In this document: piece by piece, positions 6,908 to 12,610 of the stretch
Numbering within the stretch: position 1 is the stretch's first letter
Layout: each line of letters begins with the position of its first letter
NCBI GenBank assembly: GCA_030620895.1
Contig: JAUXIU010000011.1
Location: 1-12,610, forward strand
From: Deltaproteobacteria bacterium
GTDB taxonomy: Bacteria > Desulfobacterota > GWC2-55-46 > S146-70 > JAUXIU01
Direction of reading: 5' to 3'
DNA length: 12,610 bases
Program-made: the position numbers and the translations under genes
The notes under the pieces: generated by a model
What the model was told of the DNA's origin: nothing
What the model saw: only the letters and a program-made list of their open reading frames with translations
The model's database searches: none

Positions 6908-6963
6908 TACATGCTGTTAGAAATGATGCGATTAGCAAGAGCATCAGGATCGTACAGCATGTA
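6908..6963 (+). other. Structured hairpin in the panC-panD gap
   Basis: A perfect ten-base outer stem (TACATGCTGT 6908-6917 with ACAGCATGTA 6954-6963) encloses an internal loop and a six-base inner stem (TGATGC 6924-6929 with GCATCA 6941-6946). There is no T run, so it is not a typical terminator. It could be an RNA processing site, a regulatory leader element for panD, or a DNA operator. The rest of the 6777-7079 gap shows family D and nothing else that I recognise. Confidence 0.5.
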
Positions 6964-7079
6964 GTTGAAATTAACAAATATTTAGTAACTTTCACTTTAT
7001 GGAGATTATTTCAATGCAGGTTTTTCATTAAACTAAAATACGAAAGAGGGTTGTATTAAGATAGAATGGAGGTCAAAGT

Positions 7080-7460
7080 ATGCAGAGATTTATGTTAAAA
7101 TCAAAGATACACAGGGCGGTTGTCACAGACGCAAATCTCGATTATGAGGGAAGTATTGCCATAGATGCTACGATAATGGAATCGGCCGGGCTTCTGCCAT
7201 ATGAGCAGGTGGATATATATAATATAAGCAACGGTTCAAGATTTCAGACATATGTGATACCTGGCGAGAGGGATAGTGGTGCTATCTGCATAAACGGGGC
7301 AGCCGCACATCTAGCAAAAAAGGACGACATAATCATAATTGCGAGTTACGCCACCTTTGAAGATGAGGTGTTAATAGAGTATTCCCCTGTTATGGTTTAT
7401 GTTGATAAAGACAACAGGATTAATAAGATTGTATCTGATAACCTCTATTCGACTATGTGA
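7080..7460 (+). CDS. panD: Aspartate 1-decarboxylase (pyruvoyl-dependent)
   Basis: PanD decarboxylates aspartate to beta-alanine, the co-substrate of PanC. It is made as a proenzyme that cleaves itself between G24 and S25, and Ser25 becomes the pyruvoyl group. Both residues are seen in the family motif DYEGS (21-25), with K9 in MLKSKIHRA also conserved. The 126-residue length and the N-terminus [12 protein letters not shown] align with other PanD proteins, and TGGAGG at 7067-7072 supports ATG 7080. It is separated from panC by about 300 bases, so it may have separate expression, and it ends before a strong terminator. No PanZ/PanM maturation factor is nearby, as expected outside enterobacteria. 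Confidence 0.96.
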   Translation: MQRFMLKSKIHRAVVTDANLDYEGSIAIDATIMESAGLLPYEQVDIYNISNGSRFQTYVIPGERDSGAICINGAAAHLAKKDDIIIIASYATFEDEVLIEYSPVMVYVDKDNRINKIVSDNLYSTM

Positions 7461-7486
7461 TGTCCGTTAATTTATGTGGGATTTGG

Positions 7487-7526
7487 AAGATAAGGGGGAG
7501 GGCTATTTTGCCGGCCCCCTTATCTT
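7487..7526 (+). terminator. Strong Rho-independent terminator after panD
   Basis: A perfect 12-base stem (AAGATAAGGGGG 7487-7498 with CCCCCTTATCTT 7515-7526) is capped by an inner GGC/GCC pair and followed on the plus strand by a T run that continues to 7530. It ends the panD transcript. It also lies just beyond the stop of the convergent cytochrome gene and may act weakly in that direction, where the T run is much shorter. Confidence 0.9.
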
Positions 7527-7540
7527 TTTTATTATCCTGA

Positions 7541-8179
7541 TCATTTCCGTTTTTTAGCAGCCTTTTTAGGACTTACATGACACCTCATGCAGTCTGTTAG
7601 AGGGAACGCAATTTTTCCATGGCATCTCCCACACCATTTGCCCCTGCTTATCCCTATCATACTCATATTATTCTGCCCCTTTGCAGGGATGAATATCTTT
7701 GGATGGCATACATCGCATCTAAGCCAATACGTATGTATCCAGTGAGGGAATACAACATCATTGACAAAGTCACTTTTAGATTCAATCAAAACATTCATAT
7801 CTAGAGGGGGCATCTCGTCAAAATTCGGGTCTAGCGATGGTCTTGGTTTTATCATCTTTTTCTTGACCAGTGTCACCCAATCTATCAGCCCGTATTTATC
7901 CTTTGGAAGGCGTTGGTCCCTCATCGCCTGTGGGTGCCATCCTCTGCCTGCAGCTACCGATTTACTCGCAGGCTTATCGGGGTCGCCCTTACCGGCCATT
8001 TTTCCGCTTGTATCAAGGTAGATGACGCTTGTTGGGTCATTTGGATCGATTGCAGAAGTCTTTGATTTCCTTGCTGCTTCAGCCGGTACTATATATAATG
8101 TAGAATAACCTACAAAAATAACTATGGCAATGAGGAGGCTTGCCTTTGATAAGAGCCCAAGTCTATTAAAACCCTTCAT
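7541..8179 (-). CDS. Exported c7-type triheme cytochrome c (long paralogue)
   Basis: The 212-residue protein begins with a signal peptide or membrane anchor (hydrophobic 13-30, likely cut after the AEA at 33-35), followed by a region of about 100 residues without cysteines and a C-terminal triheme domain. Three CXXCH heme sites are present: C155-H159, C183-H187 and C197-H201, with extra histidines H146 and H149 in FPHWIH as likely axial ligands. This pattern fits the c(7)-type triheme domain found in metal- and sulfur-reducing bacteria. It should act in periplasmic electron transfer. AAAGGAGG (complement of 8187-8194) supports the start. It lies 35 bases after the shorter paralogue in the same operon. 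The function of the middle region is unknown, and the Lys-rich C-terminus is notable. Confidence 0.9.
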   Translation of the reverse strand: MKGFNRLGLLSKASLLIAIVIFVGYSTLYIVPAEAARKSKTSAIDPNDPTSVIYLDTSGKMAGKGDPDKPASKSVAAGRGWHPQAMRDQRLPKDKYGLIDWVTLVKKKMIKPRPSLDPNFDEMPPLDMNVLIESKSDFVNDVVFPHWIHTYWLRCDVCHPKIFIPAKGQNNMSMIGISRGKWCGRCHGKIAFPLTDCMRCHVSPKKAAKKRK

Positions 8180-8214
8180 CCTATTTCCTCCTTTCTATAT
8201 CCTGAAGTTTTCAT

Positions 8215-8556
8215 TTACTTTCCTTCATAGGAGTGGCATCTGTCGCAGTAGAGAGGCTCCCATGCAATCATACCGTTGTGGCACTTCCCACAGAATTCGC
8301 CGCTCATTATCTTGTTCATATTGATATCATTCGCTCCCGCCTTCAGGATAAAGATATCCTCATGGCATACCTTGCATTTAAACCTTATCCTGTGGAACCA
8401 GTGAGGAAATAAAACTGGTTTTACGTCTGCCTTCTTCATGCTCTCCATCTTGCTGTCAAGCACTATGTCTCCATACTCTGCGCGAGCTATCTCAGTGAAG
8501 AGAAAAGTGGAAACAAATAGAGAGAGGAGAGCGACAACAAATCCAATTTTTTTCAT
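8215..8556 (-). CDS. Exported c7-type triheme cytochrome c (short paralogue)
   Basis: With the start at 8556 this is a 113-residue protein with a clean signal peptide (MKKIGFVVALLSLFV, probable cut after ARA at 24-26) and three CXXCH sites (C61-H65, C89-H93, C104-H108). PHWFH (51-55) supplies axial histidines. Heme spacing (28, then 15 residues) and the motifs FPHW, CxVCH, IFI and G-x-x-CGxCH match the C-terminal domain of the next gene, so the pair arose by duplication. An in-frame ATG at 8640 exists, but it overlaps the -10 element, lacks a signal-peptide character and ignores AGGAGG (complement of 8563-8568), so 8556 is preferred. It is probably a periplasmic electron carrier and the first gene of the cytochrome operon. 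Confidence 0.9.
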   Translation of the reverse strand: MKKIGFVVALLSLFVSTFLFTEIARAEYGDIVLDSKMESMKKADVKPVLFPHWFHRIRFKCKVCHEDIFILKAGANDINMNKIMSGEFCGKCHNGMIAWEPLYCDRCHSYEGK

Positions 8557-8638
8557 CCCAAACCTCCTGAATAATTTTCTAAAGGCTGCCTTAACCTCTA
8601 ACAAAGGGCCCGCCATGAACTCTAAGCTATTTTCTAGC

Positions 8639-8667
8639 ATTTTACACTATATAATCAAATATTTCAA
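8639..8667 (-). promoter_or_regulatory. Sigma-70-type promoter of the cytochrome operon
   Basis: On the minus strand TTGAAA (8667-8662) and TAAAAT (8644-8639) are separated by exactly 17 bases, a good match to the housekeeping consensus. The predicted start of transcription near 8632 leaves a leader of about 75 bases before the ATG at 8556. Confidence 0.65.
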
Positions 8668-8726
8668 GGTGAAAATGATAATAAAAATCGGGGCAAATAA
8701 AAATGGGAAGAATTATTTTCTCTCTA

Positions 8727-8768
8727 GCACGCCTTGACCCCGCCTACAAGGCGGGGCTTACGGCGTGC
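8727..8768. repeat. G+C-rich two-part hairpin (REP-like)
   Basis: CCCCGCCT (8738-8745) pairs perfectly with AGGCGGGG (8749-8756) around a three-base loop. Outside an internal loop, GCACGCC (8727-8733) pairs with GGCGTGC (8762-8768). The element is much richer in G+C than its surroundings, and no T run follows, so it is not a standard terminator. It resembles REP/BIME-type repeats, but no second copy is visible here. Confidence 0.6.
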
Positions 8769-8796
8769 ATCCTGTTAAGAACTCATAAACATGTGT

Positions 8797-8865
8797 CGTG
8801 GATCGTTAATCGCGGATTATCATTCGAGTTACGATACACTATACACGATCCACGAATCACGATGA
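8797..8865. repeat. Heptad-iterated palindromic repeat, family B, copy 2 (inverted)
   Basis: The right arm 8831-8865 is five consecutive 7-base words of the form ACNATNN/ACGANNN, and the left arm 8797-8831 is five words on the same 7-base phase (CGTGGAT, CGTTAAT and variants). TCGTGGATCGT (8796-8806) pairs perfectly with 8845-8855. The reverse complement of 8826-8856 is 29/31 identical to 4039-4069, so this copy has the opposite orientation to copy 1. A plus-strand frame through it yields LSFELRYTIHDPRIT, nearly the same repeat-derived peptide as at copy 1. Confidence 0.85.
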
Positions 8866-9011
8866 TATTTTTTCGCCGAAACACCTCGGAACTGATTGTT
8901 CATCCCGTTAAATAACAATCCTTACCTTTGTATGTTCTTGTTAATGACATGTAATTGTTGTATCAAGTGATATCTCGTTCTTTTTCATATATTGAAAGAT
9001 TCCTAAACGGT

Positions 9012-9040
9012 TTGAAAATATGTGCACCATATGCTATAAG
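9012..9040 (+). promoter_or_regulatory. Sigma-70-type promoter of aspS
   Basis: TTGAAA (9012-9017) and TATAAG (9035-9040) are separated by 17 bases. Transcription would start near 9047, giving a leader of about 170 bases before the TTG start at 9219. That leader would contain almost exactly the palindromic stretch 9048-9165. Confidence 0.6.
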
Positions 9041-9047
9041 GTGCTAC

Positions 9048-9165
9048 ACAGAGCGTCATAATTTTGCATACCCGACCCGGCCGGCTTGTCGTTACGGCGT
9101 ACTACAAAGTACGTCTCACTCCTCGTCTTCGTCGCGCCTTGGTCTGCTTTGTTCTAACACTCTGT
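9048..9165 (+). repeat. Long imperfect palindrome in the aspS leader
   Basis: ACAGAG (9048-9053) pairs with CTCTGT (9160-9165), and at the centre CGTACT (9098-9103) pairs with AGTACG (9108-9113) around a four-base loop. The intervening arms match only in part. The stretch is richer in G+C than its surroundings and includes a C/T-rich part (9117-9145). No T-box sequence or other known aminoacyl-tRNA synthetase leader is recognisable. It may be a degenerate palindromic repeat or a structured leader. Confidence 0.45.
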
Positions 9166-9204
9166 ATGCGCATCTATTTATGACGTTGTGTATAAATCTA
9201 TTCT

Positions 9205-9210
9205 GGGAGG
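9205..9210 (+). promoter_or_regulatory. Ribosome binding site fixing the TTG start of aspS
   Basis: GGGAGG ends eight bases before TTG 9219. No ATG in the frame lies close by, and the family N-terminus begins here, so this site decides the start. Confidence 0.75.
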
Positions 9211-9218
9211 TATTTAGA

Positions 9219-11003
9219 TTGTTAGAAGAACTTGGTAATTGGAAAAGGAGCGACTTTTGCGGAGAGGTTACAACCGAGGAGATAGGGAGTGATATAGTTC
9301 TGATGGGTTGGGTCCAGAGAAGGAGGGACCACGGAGGTCTGATATTTATTGACCTAAGGGACATAAAAGGCGTTGTACAGATTGTTTTTAACACGGAGGT
9401 TGACGAAGAGACCCATAAAAAAGCACATCACATTCGAGGAGAGTATGTCATTGCGGTTAAGGGAACGGTAAATAAGAGACCGGAAGGAACGGAAAATCCT
9501 GACCTTAAGACCGGTGAGGTTGAGGTTATAACAAAAGAACTTAAGATACTCAACGAGGCAATTGTACCTCCATTTTTAATTGAAGATAACAGTGACGTTA
9601 ATGAGAATGTGAGGCTTAAACATAGGTATCTGGATTTGAGGAGGCCATCTTTACAGAAGAACCTAATATTGCGTCACATGGTATGTAAAGCTGTTAGAGA
9701 CTATCTCTCCGAGAACGGTTTTATAGAGATTGAGACACCGATGCTGACGAAAAGTACACCTGAAGGGGCAAGGGACTATCTTGTGCCAAGCCGTCTAAAC
9801 CCTGGCAAGTTTTATGCCCTTCCACAGTCGCCACAGCTCTTCAAACAGATACTCATGATAGCCGGCTTTGATAGGTATTTTCAAATAGTTAAGTGCTTCA
9901 GGGACGAGGATCTGAGGGCAGACAGACAACCTGAATTTACACAGATAGATGCTGAGATGAGTTTTGTTGATAGGGATGATGTAATGCACATGATGGAGGG
10001 GCTTCTATCAAGGGTATTCAGCGAGGCTGTAGGTGTTGAATTAAACCTGCCATTCCAGGTATTAACGTATAAGGAGTCGGTCGAGAGGTTCGGATTGGAT
10101 GCCCCTGACATTAGATTTGACCTGGAACTAAAGGATATCACCACACTTGTTATAAATTCAGGCTTCAGGGTATTTGCTGACGCTGCCAAAAGGGGTGATG
10201 TCGTTAAGGCGCTGAATGCGAAAGGGTGTGGCGAGTTTTCCCGAAAGGAATTGGATGATTTAACGGAGCTTGCTGGTGAATATGGGGCAAAGGGTTTGGC
10301 ATGGGTGAAGGTTACTGACAGTGAATGGCAATCACCGATATCTAAATTTCTGAATAGCAGTGAAAAGGAGACTATCGCAGAAACCCTTGGTGCGGAAACC
10401 GGGGATTTGATCTTATTTGTAGCAGATTGCCAGAGGATAGCCAATACTGCCCTCGGGAGGATTAGGATAAAACTTGGAGAGAGGCTTAATCTTATTCCAA
10501 AGGATTCTTATAATTTTGTATGGATAACAGATTTTCCTCTCCTTGAATTTGATGAGGATGAAGGAAGATATGTATCTGTACATCATCCATTTACATCACC
10601 AACGGAAGATTCTGTGAGCAAACTCGATGACTCTCCCCTCGAGGTTAAGGCAAAAGCATATGATCTGGTACTAAATGGAACTGAGATAGGTGGTGGCAGC
10701 ATAAGGATTCATAATAGAGATCTACAAGCCAATATCTTCAATAAGCTCGGGATCGGTCAGGATGTGGCAAGGGAAAGGTTTGGTTTTTTGCTGGATGCCC
10801 TTGAATTCGGCACCCCGCCACACGGTGGGATAGCATTTGGGTTGGATAGAATTGTTTCGATTATGGCAGGTGCTCCCTCTATAAGGGATGTTATGGCATT
10901 CCCAAAGACGCAGAAGGCCTCGTGTCTGATGAGCGATGCCCCATCTATTGTTAACAAAGAGCAGCTCGATGAACTGTCCCTGAAGGTATTGCTGGGGAAA
11001 TAA
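9219..11003 (+). CDS. aspS: Aspartyl-tRNA synthetase, probably non-discriminating (AspRS/AsxRS)
   Basis: This class IIb synthetase attaches aspartate to tRNA-Asp. From TTG 9219 it has 594 residues, the normal bacterial length. Domains in order are the OB-fold anticodon domain (about 1-115, with GWVQRRRDHGG at 30-40), catalytic motif 1 ending at P174 (IEIETP), motif 2 FRDEDLRADRQPEFTQ (227-242), the bacterial GAD insertion (about 295-425) and motif 3 GIAFGLDR (537-544). H38 and G90 match the His and Gly associated with non-discriminating enzymes such as that of Pseudomonas aeruginosa (H31, G82 there), whereas E. coli has Leu and Lys. It may therefore also charge tRNA-Asn for GatCAB amidation. 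The frame extends upstream to 8955, but that part is leader and repeat, not protein. Confidence 0.96.
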   Translation: MLEELGNWKRSDFCGEVTTEEIGSDIVLMGWVQRRRDHGGLIFIDLRDIKGVVQIVFNTEVDEETHKKAHHIRGEYVIAVKGTVNKRPEGTENPDLKTGEVEVITKELKILNEAIVPPFLIEDNSDVNENVRLKHRYLDLRRPSLQKNLILRHMVCKAVRDYLSENGFIEIETPMLTKSTPEGARDYLVPSRLNPGKFYALPQSPQLFKQILMIAGFDRYFQIVKCFRDEDLRADRQPEFTQIDAEMSFVDRDDVMHMMEGLLSRVFSEAVGVELNLPFQVLTYKESVERFGLDAPDIRFDLELKDITTLVINSGFRVFADAAKRGDVVKALNAKGCGEFSRKELDDLTELAGEYGAKGLAWVKVTDSEWQSPISKFLNSSEKETIAETLGAETGDLILFVADCQRIANTALGRIRIKLGERLNLIPKDSYNFVWITDFPLLEFDEDEGRYVSVHHPFTSPTEDSVSKLDDSPLEVKAKAYDLVLNGTEIGGGSIRIHNRDLQANIFNKLGIGQDVARERFGFLLDALEFGTPPHGGIAFGLDRIVSIMAGAPSIRDVMAFPKTQKASCLMSDAPSIVNKEQLDELSLKVLLGK

Positions 11004-11086
11004 TCCCAGATGTTGCAGGGAATGGACTAACTATCGTAGCCGCAGAATTTAACCTGCATGGACTGTCCCAGTTCTGTTATTGCCAT

Positions 11087-11114
11087 GCGCAGAGCGCTTT
11101 GCGCAAAGCGTGTT
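11087..11114. repeat. Heptad-iterated palindrome between convergent genes, family E
   Basis: Three consecutive 7-base words of the form GCGCNNN (at 11087, 11094 and 11101) are followed by GCGTGTT. They contain a perfect 16-base palindrome, CGCTTTGCGCAAAGCG (11095-11110). It lies in the 158-base space between the aspS stop and the lptG stop. No T run adjoins it, so it is a weak terminator at best. No other terminator is visible for either gene. Confidence 0.6.
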
Positions 11115-11161
11115 CTTGTAAATACGTTCGTGCATAATAAGTGATAATCTTGTGAGTACAA

Positions 11162-12238
11162 CTAATGCCTGACGTGGCTCAGCATCAACAGTCCTATTGC
11201 GCCAAATATTATGTTTGTAAACCAGGAGGCAACGAGAGGAGGTATAACGCCGCTGTACCCGAGGGATATATTAATGCCAAATACAATCCAATAGCTGAAG
11301 CCTATAAGTACAGTAACGGTAACACCTAATGCCAGACCGCTGCGCCTTCCACTTGTTAGAGAAAAGGGTATCCCAAGAAGAACCATTATAAGGTTAACAA
11401 ACGGGAATGAAGTCTTGCTGTAAAGGTCAACCAGATACTTTCTTGTCTCATATCCTTCCTTTTTTAGATTCACTATATATCTGTACAGGACGCTGAAACT
11501 CATCTCTTTGGGGTTTGCCTCTGCCCTCCCGATCTCTTCAGGCCCCCCGAGCAGTTGTAATGGTACATTGTTTATCTTTGTGGCCTTGATGCCTTCTTTT
11601 TCTGAAAACCTCCACAGTAATCCTGAGGTAATAAACCATCCATCATCTGTCCATATCAACTCATCTGCATGCAATTTGGTCTTAAGGTTGAATGAAAGAT
11701 CTAAATTGTACATTGTAAAGCCCTTGACTACCTTGGCCTTTGTGTCCATATAGCGTACGGTATAGATCCCGTTGGTATCTCTAAACCATACACTGTTTTG
11801 GTTAAATATTTTCGTGGGTGACTTCTCAAACCACTCTCTCTTAATTGAGTCGGTCCGTTTGTTTGTAATAGGGGTTACTGTTTCATTCAGGATTATATTT
11901 ATGACACTTATTAAAAGACCGCAAAGAAGGAGTGGCACAATACATCTTATGATGCTTATGCCTCCCGCCTTTACTGCTGTAATCTCACTATGCCTCGATA
12001 GAATACCCATTGTGAGGAGTGTGGCCATAAGGACGGCCACAGGGGATATTTGGTAAAAGATATATGGTGTCTTGTAAATAAACATCTGTATAGATATTGA
12101 GAGTGGAACATGATGTTCAAGGAGATCATCGATCAGTTCAAAGATGTCCACCAGGAGATAGAGTGATATGAATGATAGAACGGTCATTGTGAAGATCTTC
12201 AGGAATTCCTTGAACATGTATCTATCCAGGACTTTCAT
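11162..12238 (-). CDS. lptG: LPS export ABC transporter permease LptG
   Basis: LptG pairs with LptF as the membrane part of the LptB2FG transporter that extracts lipopolysaccharide from the inner membrane for the Lpt bridge. From the ATG at 12238 it has 358 residues, the usual length. Three N-terminal membrane segments (about 12-34, 60-80 and 98-120) are followed by a periplasmic beta-jellyroll domain (about 130-260) and three C-terminal segments starting with FPFVNLIMVLLGIPFS. The family start is MKVLDRYMFKEFL. An in-frame upstream ATG at 12373 lies inside lptF and is rejected. The ATG overlaps the lptF stop (ATGA) and has AAGG just upstream, so translation is coupled. LptF or LptG is decided by gene order and by sequence feel, with good confidence. 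Confidence 0.93.
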   Translation of the reverse strand: MKVLDRYMFKEFLKIFTMTVLSFISLYLLVDIFELIDDLLEHHVPLSISIQMFIYKTPYIFYQISPVAVLMATLLTMGILSRHSEITAVKAGGISIIRCIVPLLLCGLLISVINIILNETVTPITNKRTDSIKREWFEKSPTKIFNQNSVWFRDTNGIYTVRYMDTKAKVVKGFTMYNLDLSFNLKTKLHADELIWTDDGWFITSGLLWRFSEKEGIKATKINNVPLQLLGGPEEIGRAEANPKEMSFSVLYRYIVNLKKEGYETRKYLVDLYSKTSFPFVNLIMVLLGIPFSLTSGRRSGLALGVTVTVLIGFSYWIVFGINISLGYSGVIPPLVASWFTNIIFGAIGLLMLSHVRH

Positions 12239-12610
12239 GACCTTTTCCTTAAAAATTTCTGTAGGGTATGAGACCACCGTGTTGACCGTTGGAACGGTAT
12301 TATGGGTAAATCCTTGGATGTCATCAAGAAGATGTAGCATCCAGCTATTCCCATGATTATGTCTGAACCCCATACCGCTAGAATAGGGTTTATACTTGCA
12401 CTTTCTCCGAGAGATTCCAAGGCAGTGGAAAGCAGATAGTAGGTGAGAACAACCCCAAGGGCCATGCTAAAACTCGTAAATTTCGCAGTTCGTATCTTCT
12501 GAATGGCCAGGGGTACTCCAATAAGAGCAAATACAAATACTGAGGCTGGAAGTGCAAATCGCTTATGGAGGTCTATGATAAATGGTGCCTGATTTTCTCC
12601 TCTAACACCC
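12235..12610 (-). CDS. lptF: LPS export ABC transporter permease LptF (partial, N-terminus outside window)
   Basis: The frame is open from the right edge to TGA 12237-12235 and gives the last 124 residues. They show the family C-terminal part: the helix and membrane segment DLHKRFALPASVFVFALIGV, a basic loop, then a segment ending near LLSTALESLGES, and a last membrane helix (about IIMGIAGCYIFL) followed by a basic tail. This matches the three C-terminal membrane segments of LptF/LptG permeases. Its stop overlaps the lptG start by four bases. The N-terminal half and the promoter lie beyond the window. Confidence 0.9.
   Translation of the reverse strand, partial: GVRGENQAPFIIDLHKRFALPASVFVFALIGVPLAIQKIRTAKFTSFSMALGVVLTYYLLSTALESLGESASINPILAVWGSDIIMGIAGCYIFLMTSKDLPIIPFQRSTRWSHTLQKFLRKRS

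Noticed and set aside
6771..6995. 74-residue minus-strand frame with a lipobox-like LTAC
   Set aside because: It starts with GTG without a ribosome site, crosses the hairpin and GATTA-word element and ends inside panC. The hydrophobic look comes from AT-rich DNA; it remains a very weak possibility.
8557..8640. Upstream ATG (8640) for the short cytochrome
   Set aside because: It overlaps the -10 element and puts 28 residues before a perfect signal peptide that has its own AGGAGG site.
8703..8915. 70-residue plus-strand open frame
   Set aside because: It is made of the REP-like hairpin and repeat B copy 2, has no ribosome site, and its peptide matches the translation of repeat B copy 1.
8955..9218. 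N-terminal 88-residue extension of AspRS
   Set aside because: It is translated leader and palindrome. The AspRS family begins at about 9219, where a GGGAGG site and TTG codon lie; the extension has no synthetase similarity and starts before the predicted promoter.
9047..9218. T-box riboswitch in the aspS leader
   Set aside because: No antiterminator T-box sequence, no terminator alternative and no specifier-loop layout could be found.
12239..12373. 45-residue N-terminal extension of LptG
   Set aside because: It lies wholly within lptF in another frame; LptG family proteins begin at MKVLDRYM.
1..12610. tRNA or rRNA genes, transposase genes, prophage
   Set aside because: No T-arm-like GTTCRANNC context with matching acceptor stem, no rRNA segment and no mobile-element protein was seen on either strand.

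Overview
This window looks like a chromosomal core-gene region of a Gram-negative, probably anaerobic bacterium of moderate G+C content. LptF/LptG imply a lipopolysaccharide outer membrane. Two exported triheme c-type cytochromes of the c7 kind point to periplasmic electron transfer. The grouping deoxynucleoside kinase-panB-panC(-panD), together with tsaD and rsmA and an AspRS that looks non-discriminating, fits a Desulfobacterota- or Nitrospirota-like lineage. This placement is inference from gene content, not from a tree.

Layout. Positions 1-80 hold the end of an unidentified upstream gene. Positions 241-2969 are a tight plus-strand operon: a YIP1-like membrane protein, a class-V cysteine desulfurase-family enzyme and tsaD, closed by a hairpin terminator. 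rsmA (3117-3962) and a deoxynucleoside kinase (4153-4797) follow as more separate units. panB and panC (5107-6776) overlap by four bases, and panD (7080-7460) follows after a 300-base structured gap and ends at a strong terminator. On the minus strand two paralogous c7-type triheme cytochrome genes (8556 down to 7541) form an operon with a clear promoter at 8639-8667. aspS (9219-11003, TTG start) reads plus from its own promoter at 9012-9040. It converges on the lptF-lptG operon (12610 down to 11162, minus), of which lptF runs off the window edge.

The coding content is mostly housekeeping: sulfur mobilisation, tRNA t6A37 and 16S rRNA modification, nucleotide salvage, pantothenate/CoA supply, tRNA aspartylation and LPS export. 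The cytochrome pair is the main accessory trait.

The unusual part is the intergenic DNA. Most of the longer gaps contain palindromic or word-iterated elements from several sequence-unrelated families. One AT-rich family (about 58-base left arms, 57/58 identical) occurs just before YIP1 and just before rsmA. A second occurs at 4041-4116 and, inverted, at 8797-8865. Others sit before panB, before panD, before aspS and between the convergent aspS and lptG. Several families with unrelated words share one architecture: arms built of degenerate 7-base (or 7-8-base) words in tandem, in three of them with opposing arms complementary. This shared heptad periodicity is the best candidate here for something not well described.
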